NCBI GenBank assembly: GCA_037200985.1 | Contig: JBBCGJ010000001.1 | Location: 3,820,756 to 3,884,755, forward strand | Direction of reading: 5' to 3' | Length of the DNA: 64,000 bases | From: Rhizomicrobium sp. | GTDB taxonomy: Bacteria; Pseudomonadota; Alphaproteobacteria; Micropepsales; Micropepsaceae | Shown here: piece by piece, positions 9,816 through 20,046 of the stretch | Position numbering within the stretch: the stretch's first letter is position 1 | Layout of the letters: each line of letters begins with the position of its first letter | The notes under the pieces: model-generated | Database searches by the model: none | The model's input: the letters and a program-made list of their open reading frames with translations, nothing else | Told to the model about the DNA's origin: nothing | Program-made: the position numbers and the translations under genes

Positions 9816-11209
9816 TGACCGGGTTGACGCTCCATCCCGATCGCTTCTTTCCGTCCGATCCCGCGACGCGCGCCGTCGCGCGTGCACTGTTCTCCAAGGT
9901 CGAGACGCTGCCGATCCTCTCGCCGCACGGCCATACCGATCCCGGATGGTTCGCGACCGACGCGGCATTCGAGGACGCGACCAGCGTATTCCTGTGGCCC
10001 GATCACTATGTGACGCGGATGCTCTATTCCCAGGGCATCGCGCCGGAGGCGCTGGGGTTTCAGAACCCGAACGCCGACCGCCGCGCGGCATGGAAGCTCT
10101 TCGCGTCGAACTATCGGCTGTTCCGCGGCACGCCGTCCCGCCTGTGGCTTGATCACGTGTTTTCCACGGTCTTCGGAATCGAAATGCGGCTGGGCGCGGA
10201 CACGGCCGATCTCTATTACGACGCGATCAACGCCGCGCTTGGGACACCGACGTTCCGGCCGCGCGCGCTGTTCAAGCGATTCAATATCGAGAAGATCGCC
10301 ACCACCGAGGGCGCGCTGGACACCCTGGCCGATCACGACGCGATCGCACGCGACTGGCCGGGCCATGTCGTGACGACCTATCGCCCCGACGACGTGATCG
10401 ACGCGGACAAGCCGAACTTCGACGCAAACGTGGAGATCTTCGGCGCGCTGACGAAGGAGAACACCGCAACCTGGGCCGGCTATCTCAAGGCGCACCAGGC
10501 GCGCCGGGCGTTCTTTTGCGCTCATGGGGCGACCGCGACGGATCACGGCCACCCGACGGCGGCGACCGCCGATCTGGCCGCTGCCGACGCCCAGGCGCTG
10601 CTCGACCGGCTGCTGCGTGGCCGGGGCGAGGCGGGCGACGCCGAACTGTTCCGCGCCGCGATGCTGACCGAGATGGCGAAGATGTCGTGCGAGGACGGCA
10701 TGACGATGCAGATACACCCCGGCGTCTATCGAAATCACAACCCCGCGCTGTTCGCGAAATACGGTCCGAACATGGGTGCCGACATCCCGATGCGCACCGA
10801 TTATGTACACGCGCTCAAGCCGCTGCTGGACCGTGTCGGCAATCGCGGCGATATCGCCATTATCCTGTTCACGCTGGACGAGACGAATTACGCGCGCGAA
10901 CTGGCGCCGCTCGCCGGCCATTATCCGGCCCTGAAACTCGGGCCGGCGTGGTGGTTTTACGATTCGCCGGAAGGCATGCTGCGCTTCCGCCGACAGGTGA
11001 CGGAGACCGCCGGCTTCTACAACACCGTGGGGTTCAACGACGACACCCGCGCCTTCTTCTCCATTCCGGCGCGACACGATCTGGCGCGGCGGATCGATGC
11101 GGCCTATCTCGCCGAACTGGTCACCAGCCAGCGGCTGGAGGAGGATGAAGCGCAGGACGTGATCGTCGATCTCGCCTACAATCTCCCCAAGGCCGCCTAC
11201 AAGCTCTAA
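9815..11209 (+). CDS. uxaC: Uronate isomerase
   Basis: Glucuronate/galacturonate isomerase of the amidohydrolase superfamily, 464 residues, converting D-glucuronate to D-fructuronate (or galacturonate to tagaturonate). Sequence landmarks are the metal-binding [11 protein letters not shown] near the N-terminus, [23 protein letters not shown], and the C-terminal [14 protein letters not shown]...[20 protein letters not shown]. Length matches the family. Start overlaps the kinase stop (TGATG). Third gene of the uronate operon. Confidence 0.93.
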   Translation: MTGLTLHPDRFFPSDPATRAVARALFSKVETLPILSPHGHTDPGWFATDAAFEDATSVFLWPDHYVTRMLYSQGIAPEALGFQNPNADRRAAWKLFASNYRLFRGTPSRLWLDHVFSTVFGIEMRLGADTADLYYDAINAALGTPTFRPRALFKRFNIEKIATTEGALDTLADHDAIARDWPGHVVTTYRPDDVIDADKPNFDANVEIFGALTKENTATWAGYLKAHQARRAFFCAHGATATDHGHPTAATADLAAADAQALLDRLLRGRGEAGDAELFRAAMLTEMAKMSCEDGMTMQIHPGVYRNHNPALFAKYGPNMGADIPMRTDYVHALKPLLDRVGNRGDIAIILFTLDETNYARELAPLAGHYPALKLGPAWWFYDSPEGMLRFRRQVTETAGFYNTVGFNDDTRAFFSIPARHDLARRIDAAYLAELVTSQRLEEDEAQDVIVDLAYNLPKAAYKL

Positions 11210-11223
11210 CCTTTGCGAGTGCC

Positions 11224-12435
11224 ATGTCCAAGATCCGATCCGCGCGCGTCATCGTCACCTGTCCGGGCCGCAATTTCGTCACGCTGAAGATCGAGACGGA
11301 AGACGGCGTCACCGGTCTGGGCGACGCGACGCTGAACGGTCGCGAACTGGCGGTCGCGAGCTATCTCACCGATCATGTCATCCCTTGCCTGATCGGCCGC
11401 GATGCGCATCGCATCGAGGACATCTGGCAATATCTCTATCGCGGCGCCTATTGGCGGCGCGGACCGGTGACGATGTCGGCGATCGCCGCCGTCGATACCG
11501 CGTTGTGGGACATCAAGGGCAAGGTCGCGGGCCTGCCGCTTTATCAGCTTCTGGGCGGTGCCTCCCGCGAGGGCGTGATGATCTATGGTCATGCCAACGG
11601 CAAGACGATCGAGGAAACGGTCGCCGAGGCGATCCGCTACCAGGAAGAAGGCTACAAGGCCATCCGCCTGCAATCCGGCATTCCCGGCCTCGCCTCCACC
11701 TATGGCGTATCGAAGGACAAGAAATATTACGAGCCGGCCGACGCCGACCTGCCGACCGAGAACGTCTGGTCGACGGTCAAATACATGCGCACCGTGCCCG
11801 ACCTGTTCGCGGCGGCGCGCGACAAGCTCGGCTGGGATGTGCATCTGCTGCACGACGTGCACCATCGCCTGACGCCTATCGAAGCCGGGCGGCTGGGGCG
11901 CGATCTGGAACCCTACAAGCTGTTCTGGCTGGAGGACGCGGTGGCGGCGGAGAACCATGCGGGCTTCCGCCTGATCCGCCAGCACACCACGACGCCGCTC
12001 GCGGTCGGCGAGGTGTTCAATTCGATCTGGGACGCCAAGCAGCTCATTGAGGAGCAGCTCATCGACTATATCCGCATGACGGTGGTGCATTCGGGCGGCA
12101 TCACGCATCTGCGGCGCATCGCGAGCCTCGCCGATCTCTATCACGTGCGTACGGGCAGCCACGGCGCCACCGACCTGTCACCGGTGTGCATGGCGGCGGC
12201 GCTGCATTTCGATCTTTCGGTGCCGAATTTCGGCATTCAGGAATACATGCTGCATACCAAGGAGACCGACGCGGTCTTTCCGCACGCCTACAGCTTCGCC
12301 AAGGGCGAGATGCATCCGGGCGAGGCGCCGGGCCTGGGTGTCGAGATCGACGAGACGCTGGCGGCAAAATATCCCTACAAGCGCGCCTACCTCCCCGTGA
12401 ATCGGCTCGAGGACGGCAGCATGACGAACTGGTGA
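11224..12435 (+). CDS. manD: D-mannonate dehydratase, ManD type (enolase superfamily)
   Basis: Dehydrates D-mannonate to 2-keto-3-deoxy-D-gluconate. The 403-residue protein is clearly of the ManD group of the mandelate racemase/enolase superfamily: Mg-ligands Asp211 (LLHDVHH), Glu237 (WLEDAV) and Glu263 (VGEVFN), the AIRLQSG arginine, the KYYEP tyrosine and the C-terminal [14 protein letters not shown]. Note that characterised ManD ligands are numbered almost identically (known from the family). It fits between the UxaC and KdgK steps. The fructuronate-to-mannonate reductase is not in this operon. Confidence 0.92.
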   Translation: MSKIRSARVIVTCPGRNFVTLKIETEDGVTGLGDATLNGRELAVASYLTDHVIPCLIGRDAHRIEDIWQYLYRGAYWRRGPVTMSAIAAVDTALWDIKGKVAGLPLYQLLGGASREGVMIYGHANGKTIEETVAEAIRYQEEGYKAIRLQSGIPGLASTYGVSKDKKYYEPADADLPTENVWSTVKYMRTVPDLFAAARDKLGWDVHLLHDVHHRLTPIEAGRLGRDLEPYKLFWLEDAVAAENHAGFRLIRQHTTTPLAVGEVFNSIWDAKQLIEEQLIDYIRMTVVHSGGITHLRRIASLADLYHVRTGSHGATDLSPVCMAAALHFDLSVPNFGIQEYMLHTKETDAVFPHAYSFAKGEMHPGEAPGLGVEIDETLAAKYPYKRAYLPVNRLEDGSMTNW

Positions 12436-14771
12436 GCACGCTCCTCAAGCCGCCGGTCTTCCAACTCGCCGCCCGCGACGGCAATCGCCTGACGCTCAGC
12501 GACGGGCCGGCGGTGGCGCATGTCTTCGTTCTGGAAGACGATATCTTGCGTGTCCTGGTGGTGCCCGACGGCGTCTTGCGGCAGCCGAAGACCTGGGCCA
12601 TCGCGCCGGGCCTTGAAGATGTGCCGACCGAGGGCCGCGACCGGTTCGATCTTTCGGGATTTGCGCTGCCGCCGTTCGATCTGGGCGAGGAGGACGGCCG
12701 ACTCGTCATAACGACGGCGAAACTTGCACTGTCGATCCGCCTGAACGGCTTTGTCTGCTCCTGGTCCGACCCGAGCGGCGCACCGCTGCTGAAGGACAGG
12801 CCGACCCAAGCCTATAATTTCGGATGGTGGGACGACCGCGTGTACCACCACCTCGTCCGCGATCCGGCGGAAAAGTACTTCGGCCTCGGCGAACGGTCCG
12901 GCGACATGGATCGCGCCGGCCGCCGCTTCCGCATGTCGAATGTCGATGCGATGGGCTACGACGCACGGAACTCCGATCCGCTCTACAAGCATATTCCGTT
13001 CTACATCACGCAAAAGGAAAACGGCGCCGCCGCGGGGCTGTTCTACGACACGCTGTCGGACTGCACCTTCGATATGGGCTGCGCGCGCAGCAATTATCAC
13101 GGCCTGTTCCGGAGCTTTGTCGCCGATCACGGCGATCTCGATTACTACTTGATCGCCGGCTCGATTCCGGACGTCGTCCGCCGCTATACCTGGCTGACGG
13201 GCAAGCCTGTGCTCCTGCCGCGCTGGGCGCTCGGCTATTCCGGCTCGACGATGAGCTATACGGACCGGTCCGACGCGCAAGCCGCGATGGCGGAGTTCCT
13301 GGCGAAGTGCGAGGAGCACGACATCCTCTGCGATTCCTTTCATCTGTCGTCGGGCTATACCTCGATCGGCGGTAAGCGATACGTCTTCCACTGGAATCGC
13401 GATAAGTTTCCCGATCCCGCCGCTTTCGTGCGCTCCTATGCGCAAAAAAATGTGCGCCTGATCCCCAACGTCAAGCCGGCCATGCTGCACGACCATCCGC
13501 TGTTTGCAGAGGCGCGTGACAAAGGCCTGCTGATCGCGGCCGCCGATGGCGCGCCCGAATGGGTACAGTTCTGGGACGCGCTGGGCGCCTATGTCGACTT
13601 CACCAATCCGGCGGCGTCGGCGTGGTGGAAGGAGAAAATGACGACCGCGCTGCTCGATGTCGGCATGGCCGGCACCTGGAACGACAACAACGAATTCGAG
13701 ATCGTGAGTCCCAAGGCCGTGGCGCACGGCTTCGGCAGGCGCGCGGCCGCCATCGAGTCAAAGCCGCTGCAGACGCTGCAGATGATCCGCGCCTCGCGCG
13801 ATGCCCAGCGTGCGCATGCGCCGGACAAGCGTCCGTTTCTCGTCAGCCGCAGCGGTGGCGTGGGCATGCAGCGCTATGTCCAGACCTGGTCGGGCGACAA
13901 TTTCACGAGCTGGGAGACGCTGAAATACAATATCAAGATGGGGCTCGGGTTGGCGCTCAGCGGTGTGTCGAACACCGGCCATGACGTCGGCGGCTTCGAC
14001 GGTCCCAGGCCCGACGCCGAGTTATTCGTGCGCTGGGTCGGCTTCGGCATTTTCATGCCGCGCTTCTCCATCCATTCCTGGAACACCGACCGCACGGCGA
14101 ACGAGCCCTGGATGCATCCGGCAGTTACGTCCCAAATCCGCGACCTCATCAAGTTCCGCTATCACTTGCTGCCGTACCTTTACGATCTGACATGGCGATA
14201 CGCGCAGTACTACGAGCCGATTGTCCGCCCGACCTTTCACGATTTCCCGGACGATCCGCACTGCCTCGAAGAAAACGACGACATGCTGCTCGGTCGCGCG
14301 CTTCTGGTCACCCCCATCGTCGAACCCGGCGCAACGGTCCGCGCGATATACCTGCCGTCCGGCGCGCGCTGGTTTGACTGGTGGACGGGCGAGGCGTTCG
14401 CGGGCGGCCGGACGGTCGTGCGCCCCGCACCATGCGGCCGCCCGCCGCTCTTCGCGCGAGAAGGCAGCGTCGTCGCCCTCAACACCGCCGAGCAGCACTT
14501 CGCCGCCCGCGCCGACCGGCGCGGCTTTCAAATATTCCCCGTCGCGGAGGGCGCCCTCGAGGCGGAAATCTTCGACGACGACGGCGAGAGCGAGGCCTGG
14601 CGGCAGGGTCGCTATCGGCTATGGCACGTGCGCGTGACGTGCACGCTGCAAGCCGTCGATGTAGCGATCACCGCGACGGAAAACGGATCGCCCGTCGAAT
14701 GCAATGCGGAGGTCGTCGTGCCGGTGACCGAGACGCGACGCGTGACGGTGTCCGGCGGAAGCCTGCGTTAA
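12432..14771 (+). CDS. Glycoside hydrolase family 31 alpha-glycosidase
   Basis: GH31 alpha-glycosidase of 779 residues, starting at a GTG whose GTGA overlaps the manD stop, so it is the last gene of the uronate operon. N-terminal beta-sandwich with [13 protein letters not shown], then the barrel: [11 protein letters not shown], the nucleophile motif TWNDNNEFE near residue 415, the acid/base region [26 protein letters not shown], and [16 protein letters not shown]. No signal peptide, so probably cytoplasmic. In this context it may release uronates or xylose/glucose from plant-derived oligosaccharides; specificity cannot be read from the sequence. It ends tail-to-tail with the acyl-CoA dehydrogenase (4-base overlap). 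Confidence 0.85.
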   Translation: MSTLLKPPVFQLAARDGNRLTLSDGPAVAHVFVLEDDILRVLVVPDGVLRQPKTWAIAPGLEDVPTEGRDRFDLSGFALPPFDLGEEDGRLVITTAKLALSIRLNGFVCSWSDPSGAPLLKDRPTQAYNFGWWDDRVYHHLVRDPAEKYFGLGERSGDMDRAGRRFRMSNVDAMGYDARNSDPLYKHIPFYITQKENGAAAGLFYDTLSDCTFDMGCARSNYHGLFRSFVADHGDLDYYLIAGSIPDVVRRYTWLTGKPVLLPRWALGYSGSTMSYTDRSDAQAAMAEFLAKCEEHDILCDSFHLSSGYTSIGGKRYVFHWNRDKFPDPAAFVRSYAQKNVRLIPNVKPAMLHDHPLFAEARDKGLLIAAADGAPEWVQFWDALGAYVDFTNPAASAWWKEKMTTALLDVGMAGTWNDNNEFEIVSPKAVAHGFGRRAAAIESKPLQTLQMIRASRDAQRAHAPDKRPFLVSRSGGVGMQRYVQTWSGDNFTSWETLKYNIKMGLGLALSGVSNTGHDVGGFDGPRPDAELFVRWVGFGIFMPRFSIHSWNTDRTANEPWMHPAVTSQIRDLIKFRYHLLPYLYDLTWRYAQYYEPIVRPTFHDFPDDPHCLEENDDMLLGRALLVTPIVEPGATVRAIYLPSGARWFDWWTGEAFAGGRTVVRPAPCGRPPLFAREGSVVALNTAEQHFAARADRRGFQIFPVAEGALEAEIFDDDGESEAWRQGRYRLWHVRVTCTLQAVDVAITATENGSPVECNAEVVVPVTETRRVTVSGGSLR

Positions 14772-15853
14772 TTTCCAATCCAGCCCTGCGCCACCGCCGC
14801 GTCATGGCGGACTTTTTCCGGACCTCCCAGCGCCTGCCGGTCAAAGCCGATGCGCTTGAACCAATAGTGCAGGCCGAGCAGGTCGGTGAAACCCATGCCG
14901 CCATGCACTTCGGTTGCGGTGCGCGCGACGAAGGTGCCGACTTCGGCGGTATGCGCCTTGGCATGCACCGCCATGCGCCGCGCCTGGTCGGGGAACGCGT
15001 CGAAGGCGTAGGCCGCATACCAGATCAGCGCGCGGCACGGCTCGAGCTCGGCTACCATCTCCGCGCACATATGCTTGACCGCCTGGAACGAGCCGATGAC
15101 GCGGCCGAACTGCTTGCGCTGCTTGGCATAGTCGACCGCCTTCTCGATCATCCGCCCGCCGGCGCCCAGCGTGTCGGCGGCGAGCATGATGCGGCCTGCA
15201 TCGATCAGGCGTTCCAGCGTCGCCTGCGGATTTCCCGATGACAACGGCTCGGCGTCGACGGTATCGAAACTGAGTTCGCCGATCGCCCGCGTCACGTCGA
15301 TGGTGGTGAACGCCGTTCTTTCCAGCCCCTTTGCATCGGCATCGACGATATGCAGGGCGCCGAAATTGTCCGCGACGATGAAGAACTCCGCGCCGGCGAA
15401 ATCGAGCACGAAAAGCGACTTGCCGGAAAGCTTGCCGGCCCTCGCGGAGATGCCCGCCTTGTCGCGCGCCCCGGATGCGTGTTCGCTGATCGCGACGCCC
15501 GCGGTCGCTTCGCCGGACGCCAGCTTCGGCAGATATGCCCTCTTCTGCGCCTCGCTGCCTGCGCCCAGAAGGGCGAGCGGCGCCATAACCGACGACGCCA
15601 CGAACGGTACCGGCGCGACGTGACGGCCCAGCATCTCCGCCGCCAGCGCGGCGTCGAGAAGCTGAAGTCCCAGCCCGCCGAATTCTTCCGGGATCAGCAT
15701 GCCGGTGACGCCGAGCTCCGCTATCGCCGTCAACACATCGCGGGCCGTGCCATCGGTCGTCTTGCGCACGCGCTCGAGCGGGCAGACGCGTTCCAGCGTG
15801 CGGCCGATGCTCTCCTGCATCATCTTCTGATCGGGAGTGAGGCCGAATTCCAT
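14768..15853 (-). CDS. Acyl-CoA dehydrogenase (second of a pair)
   Basis: FAD-dependent acyl-CoA dehydrogenase of 361 residues: N-terminal helical domain EFGLTPDQKMMQESI and GMLIPEEFGGLGL, a divergent middle beta domain, and the C-terminal YAKQRKQFGRVIGSFQAVKHMCAEM with TATEVHGGMGFTDLLGLHYWFKR. It follows the 390-residue acyl-CoA dehydrogenase with a one-base gap. Such long/short pairs typically form heteromers acting on CoA esters of branched, cyclic or steroid-type substrates. Last gene of a thiolase/ACAD/ACAD operon. Confidence 0.9.
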   Translation of the reverse strand: MEFGLTPDQKMMQESIGRTLERVCPLERVRKTTDGTARDVLTAIAELGVTGMLIPEEFGGLGLQLLDAALAAEMLGRHVAPVPFVASSVMAPLALLGAGSEAQKRAYLPKLASGEATAGVAISEHASGARDKAGISARAGKLSGKSLFVLDFAGAEFFIVADNFGALHIVDADAKGLERTAFTTIDVTRAIGELSFDTVDAEPLSSGNPQATLERLIDAGRIMLAADTLGAGGRMIEKAVDYAKQRKQFGRVIGSFQAVKHMCAEMVAELEPCRALIWYAAYAFDAFPDQARRMAVHAKAHTAEVGTFVARTATEVHGGMGFTDLLGLHYWFKRIGFDRQALGGPEKVRHDAAVAQGWIGN

Positions 15854-15854
15854 A

Positions 15855-17027
15855 TCAGGCCTTCGCCGGCTTCGGTTCGCGCGGCATGCCCAGGCCGCGC
15901 TCGGCGATGATGTTCTTCTGGATCTGCGCCGTGCCGCCGCCGATGATCAGGCCAAGGTCGAACATGTAGTTCCATTGCCAATTGCCGTTGTTGCGTGAAT
16001 GCTGCGAGCCACCATAGAGCACGCCGAGCTCTCCCAGCGCGTCGATCGCGAAAGCCGCAAGCTGGTGATTAAGCTCGCAGCCCATCAGCTTGACGATCAG
16101 TCCGGCGACGCCCGGGTCTTCGCCTTTGAGACGCGACGTCAGAAGGCGCAGCCCGTGGAATTCCATCGCATGCGCGCGGGCCTGGAGTTTCAGCAGCCGG
16201 TCGCGAAGCACCGGGTTGTCCATCAACCGCACGCCGTCGACGGTCTCTTCGCGCATCAGATCGACGATGGCTTTTAGCCGCGTGCCGGCCTGGTTGGGAT
16301 CGCCCAGCATGCCGCGCTCGTGCTTCAGGGTCGCATTGGCGACCATCCAGCCCTGGCCGCGTCCTGCGACCACGCCGGATTTCGGCACGCGCACATCGGT
16401 GAAGAACACCTCGTTGAATTCGGCGCGGCCGGTCATCGTCACCAGTGGACGCACCTCGATTCCCGGCGTCTTCATCGAGAACAGTATGTAGGAGATGCCT
16501 TCGTGCTTCGGCTTGTCGGGTTCGGTGCGCACCAGGCAGAACATCATGTCGGCCTGCGCCGCGGTCGAGGTCCAGATTTTCTGGCCGTTGATGATGAAGT
16601 CGTCGCCCTCTTCCGTCGCGCGGGTCGTGAGCGCCGCGAGGTCGGATCCCGCGCCCGGCTCGCTATAGCCCTGGCACCAGACGATCTCGCCACGCAGCGT
16701 CGGCGCGATGTATTTGCGCTTCTGCTCCTCCGAGCCGACCTCCAGAAGCGTCGGCACCAGCATGGAGATTCCCTGGCCGCTCATGCCCATGGGCAGGCCG
16801 GCGGCGATGAACTCTTCCGCGACGATGCGCGATTTCAGGACGTCGGGCGCGGCGCCGAAGCCGCCATATTCTTTCGGGATGGTGCGCGCGGCATAACCGC
16901 GCGCGATGAGCAGATTCTGCCATTCGCGCATATCGCCGGCAGGCGGTGCGCGGTCGCCGAATTCCCGCGTAAAGGCGCGAACCTCATCGCGGAAGGCTTC
17001 GTATTCGGGGGAGTAGGAGAGGTCCAT
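15855..17027 (-). CDS. Acyl-CoA dehydrogenase (first of a pair)
   Basis: Acyl-CoA dehydrogenase of 390 residues: N-terminal LSYSPEYEAFRDEVRAF, WCQGYSEPGAGSDLAAL (FAD/substrate loop), DDFIINGQKIWTS, FFTDVRVPK, and the C-terminal GGTAQIQKNIIAERGLGMPR. It is the larger member of a two-gene acyl-CoA dehydrogenase pair lying between a thiolase and the second subunit. The gap to the thiolase upstream carries a stem-loop at 17042-17074. Substrate not determinable. Confidence 0.92.
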   Translation of the reverse strand: MDLSYSPEYEAFRDEVRAFTREFGDRAPPAGDMREWQNLLIARGYAARTIPKEYGGFGAAPDVLKSRIVAEEFIAAGLPMGMSGQGISMLVPTLLEVGSEEQKRKYIAPTLRGEIVWCQGYSEPGAGSDLAALTTRATEEGDDFIINGQKIWTSTAAQADMMFCLVRTEPDKPKHEGISYILFSMKTPGIEVRPLVTMTGRAEFNEVFFTDVRVPKSGVVAGRGQGWMVANATLKHERGMLGDPNQAGTRLKAIVDLMREETVDGVRLMDNPVLRDRLLKLQARAHAMEFHGLRLLTSRLKGEDPGVAGLIVKLMGCELNHQLAAFAIDALGELGVLYGGSQHSRNNGNWQWNYMFDLGLIIGGGTAQIQKNIIAERGLGMPREPKPAKA

Positions 17028-17041
17028 CTATCCCTCTCCGA

Positions 17042-17074
17042 CCGTCATCGCCCGGACACGCCGGACGATGACGG
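17042..17074. repeat. REP-like inverted repeat between thiolase and acyl-CoA dehydrogenase
   Basis: Outer arms CCGTCATCG and CGATGACGG pair perfectly, and inner CCGG/CCGG extend the stem. This TCATCGCCCGG...CCGG.CGATGA form resembles interspersed palindromes common in alphaproteobacterial intergenic DNA. It sits inside an operon, so it may process or stabilise the mRNA rather than terminate it. Confidence 0.6.
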
Positions 17075-17088
17075 AAGAAGGTTCAGGG

Positions 17089-18261
17089 TTACAGCCGCTC
17101 GACGATCGTGACGTTGGCGAGGCCGCCGCCTTCGCACATCGTCTGCAGGCCCCACTTCTTGTTGCGGTCCTTGAGCGCATAAAGAAGCGTCGTCATCAGC
17201 TTGGTGCCCGAGGCGCCGAGCGGGTGGCCGAGCGCGATGGCACCGCCGTTGACGTTCAGGCGCTCCGGGTCCGCACCGGTCTGCTGCAGCCATGCCACGG
17301 GGACGGAGGCGAAGGCCTCGTTGACCTCGAACAGGTCGATGTCGTCGATCGACATGCCGGCCTTCTCGAGCGCGCGCTTCGTCGCGGGCAGCGGAGCCTC
17401 CAGCATGATCACCGGATCGCCGCCGATCACCGTCATGTGGCGGATGCGCGCCAGCGGCTTGACGCCGAGCGCCTTCAGGCCTTTTTCATTGACGACCAGC
17501 ACGCCCGACGCGCCGTCGCAGATCTGCGACGAGGTCGCGGCGGTGATCGCGCCGCCTTCACGCAGCAGCTTCACGCCCTTGATGCCATCGAGCGAAACGT
17601 CGAAGCGGATGCCCTCGTCGGCCGTGTGCTGCGACTCCGTGCCGTCCTCGGCCTTGATCGTCAGCGGCACGATCTCGTCCTTGAACTTGCCACCCTGCGT
17701 CGCCGCGATCGCTTTCTTGTGGCTCTCATAGCCGAAGTGGTCGAGCTGATCCTTGTTGAGGCCGTATTTGCTCGCCATCATCTCGGCGCCCATGAACTGG
17801 CTGAACTGGATGTTGGGATATTTCGCCTGCAGGCCCGGGCTCATATAGGTCCCCATGCCGTTCTGCATCGGAAGCGCCGCGGAGGCGCCCATGGGCACGC
17901 GCGTCATGCTCTCGATGCCCATCGCGATCACCGCGTCCATCGAGCCCGACATCACCGCCTGCGCCGCGAAATGCAGGGATTGCTGCGACGAGCCGCACTG
18001 GCGGTCGACCGAGGTGCCCGGCACGTGCTCGGGCAGACGCGAGGCCATCACCGCATTGCGCGCGACGTTGATTGCCTGCTGGCCGACCTGGCTGACGCAG
18101 CCGCAGATCACATCCTCGACGAGATCGGGATTGGCGCCCGAGCGGTCGAGCAGCGCGTTGATGACGTTGGCGCCCAGATCGACCGGATGCCAGTCCTTTA
18201 GCCTGCCGCCGCGCTTGCCGCCGGCCGTACGCGCCGCCGCTACAATGTAAGCTTCACCCAT
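17089..18261 (-). CDS. Acetyl-CoA acyltransferase (thiolase)
   Basis: Thiolase of 390 residues, catalysing the thiolytic step of beta-oxidation or acetoacetyl-CoA formation. The active-site nucleophile is Cys89 in SVDRQCGSSQQSLHF; the second pair is His in NGGAIALGHPLGASGTKLM and the C-terminal Cys in TMCEGGGLANVTIVERL. Start 18261 has GGGAG upstream; an alternative ATG further up would add a non-conserved leader. It heads an operon with two acyl-CoA dehydrogenases, so a catabolic beta-oxidation role is more likely than biosynthesis. Confidence 0.92.
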   Translation of the reverse strand: MGEAYIVAAARTAGGKRGGRLKDWHPVDLGANVINALLDRSGANPDLVEDVICGCVSQVGQQAINVARNAVMASRLPEHVPGTSVDRQCGSSQQSLHFAAQAVMSGSMDAVIAMGIESMTRVPMGASAALPMQNGMGTYMSPGLQAKYPNIQFSQFMGAEMMASKYGLNKDQLDHFGYESHKKAIAATQGGKFKDEIVPLTIKAEDGTESQHTADEGIRFDVSLDGIKGVKLLREGGAITAATSSQICDGASGVLVVNEKGLKALGVKPLARIRHMTVIGGDPVIMLEAPLPATKRALEKAGMSIDDIDLFEVNEAFASVPVAWLQQTGADPERLNVNGGAIALGHPLGASGTKLMTTLLYALKDRNKKWGLQTMCEGGGLANVTIVERL

Positions 18262-18438
18262 GACGTCACTCCCGAGGATTTTCCGAGCGTGTTTTAGCAT
18301 TGCGACCAATGGCCCGCACCAGAGGAAAAATCGCGTCTTTTTGGTTGCCGCAGCGGAAACGGTCTTATGATGCGCTCAGCGATACGCAACCGTCACGCCG
18401 GCATGTTCTGAGACGGGAGGACATCGTGGAGTCGGAAC

Positions 18439-20022
18439 ATGGACGGACGTTTGGTTTCATCGCGCCGCACGCTTCTTAAGGGTCTTGGCGCGTCGGCAGT
18501 GTGGCTCGCGGCCGCCCCGGCCGTCGCGAAGGGCCTCGCGGCACCGTCCTGGACGGCCAATCCCTTCAGTCTCGGCGTCGCCGCCGGAGCGCCGTTGGCC
18601 GACGGTTTCGTGCTGTGGACCCGGCTGGCACCCGCGCCGAACGAGCCGGATGCGGGCATGGGCGGACCGTCGCGTCCTATCGGCTATGAGATCGCAAGCG
18701 ACGACACGATGCACCACATCGTTCAGCGCGGCACCGCGCTGGCGGATGCCGATTTCGGCTACTCGGTGCACAAGCAGATTCGCGGCCTCAGGCCCGGCCG
18801 GCCCTATTGGTACCGCTTCACCTCGGGCGGCGCGTCGTCGACCGTCGGGCGCGCCATGACCTTGCCGCCCCCCGGCACGGCCGCGCTGAAATTCGCCTAC
18901 TTCTCCTGTTCGAACTACGAGCACGGCTACTTCTCCGCCTATCGCCATGCGGCGGAGGAGAACCCGGATTTCGGCATCTTCCTGGGCGACTACATCTATG
19001 AATATGCCGAGAAGAAGCATCCGGTCGTGCGCACTCATTCCGGCGGCAAGGAATGCGAGACGCTCGACGAATACCGCGCGCGCTACACGCAATACCGCCT
19101 CGATCCCAATCTGCAGTTCCTGCATGCCAGCGTGCCGTCGCTCGCCACCTGGGACGATCACGAGGTGCAGAACGACTATGCCGACAAATGGGGCGAGGAC
19201 TTCCAGGATCCGGAGGCGTTCTTGAAGCGGCGTGCCGCGGCCTATCGCACCTATTATGAATTCATGCCGCTGAAGCCGGGGTTCTCGCAGCCGCACGGCC
19301 CGAACATGCGGCTCTACGACCGCTACGATTTCGGCGATCTGCTCCGCGTCGACCTGATCGACGGTCGGCAATACCGCTCGCGCCAGGCCTGCTATGACGA
19401 CCGGAAGAAGAAAGGCCTGAGCGCTGGCGGCCACATCGAAACGCCGGAGTCCTGTCCCGAGCTGATGGAGCCGTCGCGCTCGATGATCGGCATGGCGCAG
19501 GAGAAATGGCTGTTCGAGGGGCTCGCGACCTCCAGGTCGAAATGGAACGTCATCGCCAACGACGTGATCCTGGCGCGGCTGCACCAGGGCGGGGTGGAAG
19601 CCTATTACACCGACGGCTGGGACGGGTTTCCGCCGAGCCGCCAGCGCCTGCTCGATCATATCGCCAAGTCGAAGCCGTCCAATCCCGTGGCGATCACCGG
19701 CGACATCCATTCCTTCTGGGCCAACGACATTAAAGCCGACTTCGCCGACGAGACGTCGCCGGTCATCGCCAGCGAGCTGATCGGCACCTCGATCACGTCC
19801 AATGGCGTGCCCTACGAGACGTTCGCGAAATACCTGCCGGACAATCCGCATGTGAAGTTCTTCGAAAGCCGCAAGCGCGGTTATGTCAGCGTCGAGCTCA
19901 CGCGGCAGGCGATGACGGCGAAATTCCAGGTCGTGTCCGATGTCACCGATGCCAATGCAAGCCTCTCCACGCTCAGGACATTCGTGGTCGAGGACGGCAA
20001 GCCTGGGCCGGTTGCCGCCTGA
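18439..20022 (+). CDS. Alkaline phosphatase D family protein (PhoD-like)
   Basis: Secreted metallophosphatase/phosphodiesterase of the PhoD family, 527 residues. A twin-arginine signal (SRRTLLKGLGASAVWLAAAPAVA) is followed by the N-terminal PhoD domain (FSLGVAAGAPLADGFVLWTRLAP). The catalytic domain shows FAYFSCSNYEHGYFSAYRH, FLGDYIYEY, TWDDHEVQNDYADK and the late NPVAITGDIHSFWANDI. Divergent from the thiolase operon, with 177 bases between them. I see no convincing Pho box there. Confidence 0.92.
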   Translation: MDGRLVSSRRTLLKGLGASAVWLAAAPAVAKGLAAPSWTANPFSLGVAAGAPLADGFVLWTRLAPAPNEPDAGMGGPSRPIGYEIASDDTMHHIVQRGTALADADFGYSVHKQIRGLRPGRPYWYRFTSGGASSTVGRAMTLPPPGTAALKFAYFSCSNYEHGYFSAYRHAAEENPDFGIFLGDYIYEYAEKKHPVVRTHSGGKECETLDEYRARYTQYRLDPNLQFLHASVPSLATWDDHEVQNDYADKWGEDFQDPEAFLKRRAAAYRTYYEFMPLKPGFSQPHGPNMRLYDRYDFGDLLRVDLIDGRQYRSRQACYDDRKKKGLSAGGHIETPESCPELMEPSRSMIGMAQEKWLFEGLATSRSKWNVIANDVILARLHQGGVEAYYTDGWDGFPPSRQRLLDHIAKSKPSNPVAITGDIHSFWANDIKADFADETSPVIASELIGTSITSNGVPYETFAKYLPDNPHVKFFESRKRGYVSVELTRQAMTAKFQVVSDVTDANASLSTLRTFVVEDGKPGPVAA

Positions 20023-20046
20023 CGCGGTGCATGCCAGCATCGGCGC

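Noticed and set aside
16708..17111. Possible plus-strand genes opposite the acyl-CoA dehydrogenase and thiolase
   Set aside because: No motif or ribosome-binding site, and they mirror conserved coding sequence on the minus strand.
18262..18438. Pho box upstream of phoD-like gene
   Set aside because: No pair of CTGTCAT-like direct repeats at the proper spacing could be found.
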